Below, piece after piece: positions 62,584 through 64,000 of a stretch of DNA of 64,000 bases (its first letter is position 1; each line of letters begins with the position of its first letter). A model generated the notes under the pieces. That model saw only the letters and a program-made list of their open reading frames with translations, was not told the DNA's origin and searched no databases. The translations under genes and the position numbers were made by a program. Source of the stretch: Coprinellus micaceus (lineage: Eukaryota > Basidiomycota > Agaricomycetes > Agaricales > Psathyrellaceae); the NCBI GenBank assembly GCA_951394405.1, contig OX596334.1, positions 2,480,001 to 2,544,000 on the forward strand, given 5' to 3'.

Positions 62584-63443
62584 ATGCGTTCCGCCACTCT
62601 AACACCTGCTGAAGCAGCTCGCGAGCGCAAACTCCGCGCTGATCCCCTGGCCAACGTGTTCAGCCCCACCTGCGTCGAATGTAGAGGATGCGGGGCCAAA
62701 ATCAAGCTCTCTAACAAGATGGCCTTCGACCCCATCCACTGGGAGAGCCACCGCAAACGGTGCCTCAAGCGGTCGAAGAAAAAGCGCGGGGCGATGCATA
62801 GCATGGTGAGTTCTTGCCTTGCCCCCAGGCTACCCCCTAAGTGTCAAGCAGGATATATATTCCCCTCCGCCTTGTCACCACATATGAATCGGCGGCTGGT
62901 TTACTCATCTCTTTTACCTTCTAGCGCGACGAGACTCCATCTAGTGTGGAGTCAGTCACACACGCAGATCTGTACCCCATCCGCCCCTCAATCCAAATCC
63001 CCCGTGCGTTGCGGACGCCAGAGCCAAGCGACAGGTCCTCAAACACATCTTGTTCTCCGCCGGTTTCCCCTTCATCCATACACCACCACCCTGAGGTGAC
63101 TGAAATCAGGCAGGCGACTCCTAGCGGTAAACCGATCGTGTTCTTTATCCCTCGCCCCTACCGACCGCCGACGCCAACATCTGGCGTCCCCGGAGCGAGG
63201 GGGGACTGGAGGGAATGGAGCTTCGCACAGCTGAAGATGCCCGACTTCGAGGCGACAGCGTTGAAGTATTTCCCTTGGCAGTTGGAAGGCTATAAGTCCC
63301 CTCCGGAGCATGTCATCACCTCGTCAGACCCGGAGCCCAAGGACTCAGAGGCGAGGCTGCGCAGGGAGGCTGCGGTCTCGCTTTCTCTTCTCTCGCAGTC
63401 AGACACTGCGAGCCCACGATTTGCCCGCCGCTTTACCCTTTAG
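62584..63443 (+). CDS. Protein with one C-x2-C-x19-H-x3-C finger, unknown function
   Basis: Two exons (62584-62805, 62925-63443) join in frame to 246 residues. Near the N-terminus comes TCVECRGCGAKIKLSNK...HWESHRKRCLKRSKKKRG, the same finger as in the gene at 59538 (C-x2-C-x19-H-x3-C with Trp three residues before His), directly followed by a basic cluster that may be a nuclear signal. Exon 2 is Pro/Ser-rich with IVFFIPRPYRPPTP and a short folded-looking stretch (ATALKYFPWQLEGYK). It is clearly a relative of the gene at 59538, arranged in tandem. Function unknown. Confidence 0.8.
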
Positions 63444-64000
63444 AGTTCGCCTTTTAATACTCATGTGACGGCATCGACAACAGCGCCCAGGGTGGGTTGC
63501 TGGGGTCGGTGACACTGACAGGGCTATTGAGTCGCTGTCAGGTCAGTGCGCTCCGAATCGCTTTCGGTCTCATCTCATCTCATTTTTTTGCTTTCTTGTT
63601 TTGCTCCGTGCCTGTCCTATTCTGCGCCCTACATCCTACTGGCTCTCCAGCTACTCACCGTCCCTTCCTTCATTTACCCGCCATCGCGCACGCTTCCTTG
63701 CTTCCCTTCACGCCCCTTGCATGCTCACGATATGACGATACATCCCATCGTTTCGGCCATCCACCATGTTCATTTCCGATCGACATGCCTTCTCGTTGTA
63801 TTTGTATAACCATTTCCATCCTGCCCATATATTCGCCACACTTCTTGAATAGTTGTACATACATTGCTCGCACGCCTGTACCATAGTCATATGACAACCG
63901 ATGGTGACTAGATGCCATGACATTCTAGAATTAACCCGCCGCACGGGGGGCCCGGTCGTCGTCGTCGGGCGCTGGTGGGTTGACAATACCACTGGAAAGC
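63444..64000. other. 3' flank to window end
   Basis: Pyrimidine-rich, non-coding by appearance; short ORFs lack motifs. Confidence 0.5.

Overview
The window is nuclear DNA of a filamentous basidiomycete, most likely an Agaricomycete. Its protein genes are cut by many short introns (about 50-60 bp, GT...AG, with CTNAC/CTRAC-like branch sites), and several protein families are typical of mushrooms (F-box proteins, NACHT NTPases, a CYP51, a GH16 glucanase, a large mitochondrial-type gene set). I rebuilt exon-intron models by hand. Most close exactly in frame, and exon positions are given in the entries.

Layout: 1-2577 (-) is the 5' two-thirds of DNA polymerase alpha, cut off by the window edge. 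Next come a proline/serine-rich membrane-segment protein (4651-6337 +) and a convergent gene with a CxxC...H...C finger and a possible C-terminal membrane tail (6418-7509 -). A 1.47-kb hAT-like non-autonomous transposon lies at 7988-9454. It is followed by an EngB-type GTPase (10060-11001 -), a small two-helix membrane protein (11578-11996 +) and a small secreted Cys-rich protein (12192-12422 -). About 3.4 kb of gene-poor DNA precedes a TEA/ATTS transcription factor (15803-17576 -).

The centre holds a WDR5/Swd3-type WD40 protein (18593-20321 +), lanosterol 14-alpha-demethylase CYP51 (21068-23089 +) with a possible sterol element upstream, two divergent MFS transporters (23813-25624 -, 26120-28276 +), an F-box/LRR-like protein (28670-30211 +) and a GRAM-TBC-EF-hand Rab GAP (30395-33992 -). 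A second terminal-inverted-repeat element (34709-35915) ends 13 bp from the stop codon of a second P450 (35929-38497 -).

The right third holds a secreted protein of unknown function (39461-40657 -), a flavin-reductase-like protein (41511-42557 -), an aquaglyceroporin (43225-44632 +), mitochondrial monothiol glutaredoxin Grx5 (45038-45702 +), a glutathione transferase (46378-47229 -), a NACHT P-loop NTPase (48722-50684 -), a DUF676 lipase (51275-52826 +), phosphoglucomutase (53684-55653 +), NAD(P)HX dehydratase (55839-57127 -) and a GH16 endo-beta-glucanase (57793-58976 +). Two neighbouring genes follow (59538-61586 + and 62584-63443 +) that share an unrecognised C-x2-C-x19-H-x3-C finger.

The genes are mostly housekeeping and do not form one pathway. 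The items most worth following are the finger family with its duplicated mini-exons and the two TIR elements, one of them with a clean 8-bp target duplication. Other points of interest are the GC-AG intron and upstream SRE-like site of CYP51, and the NACHT gene.
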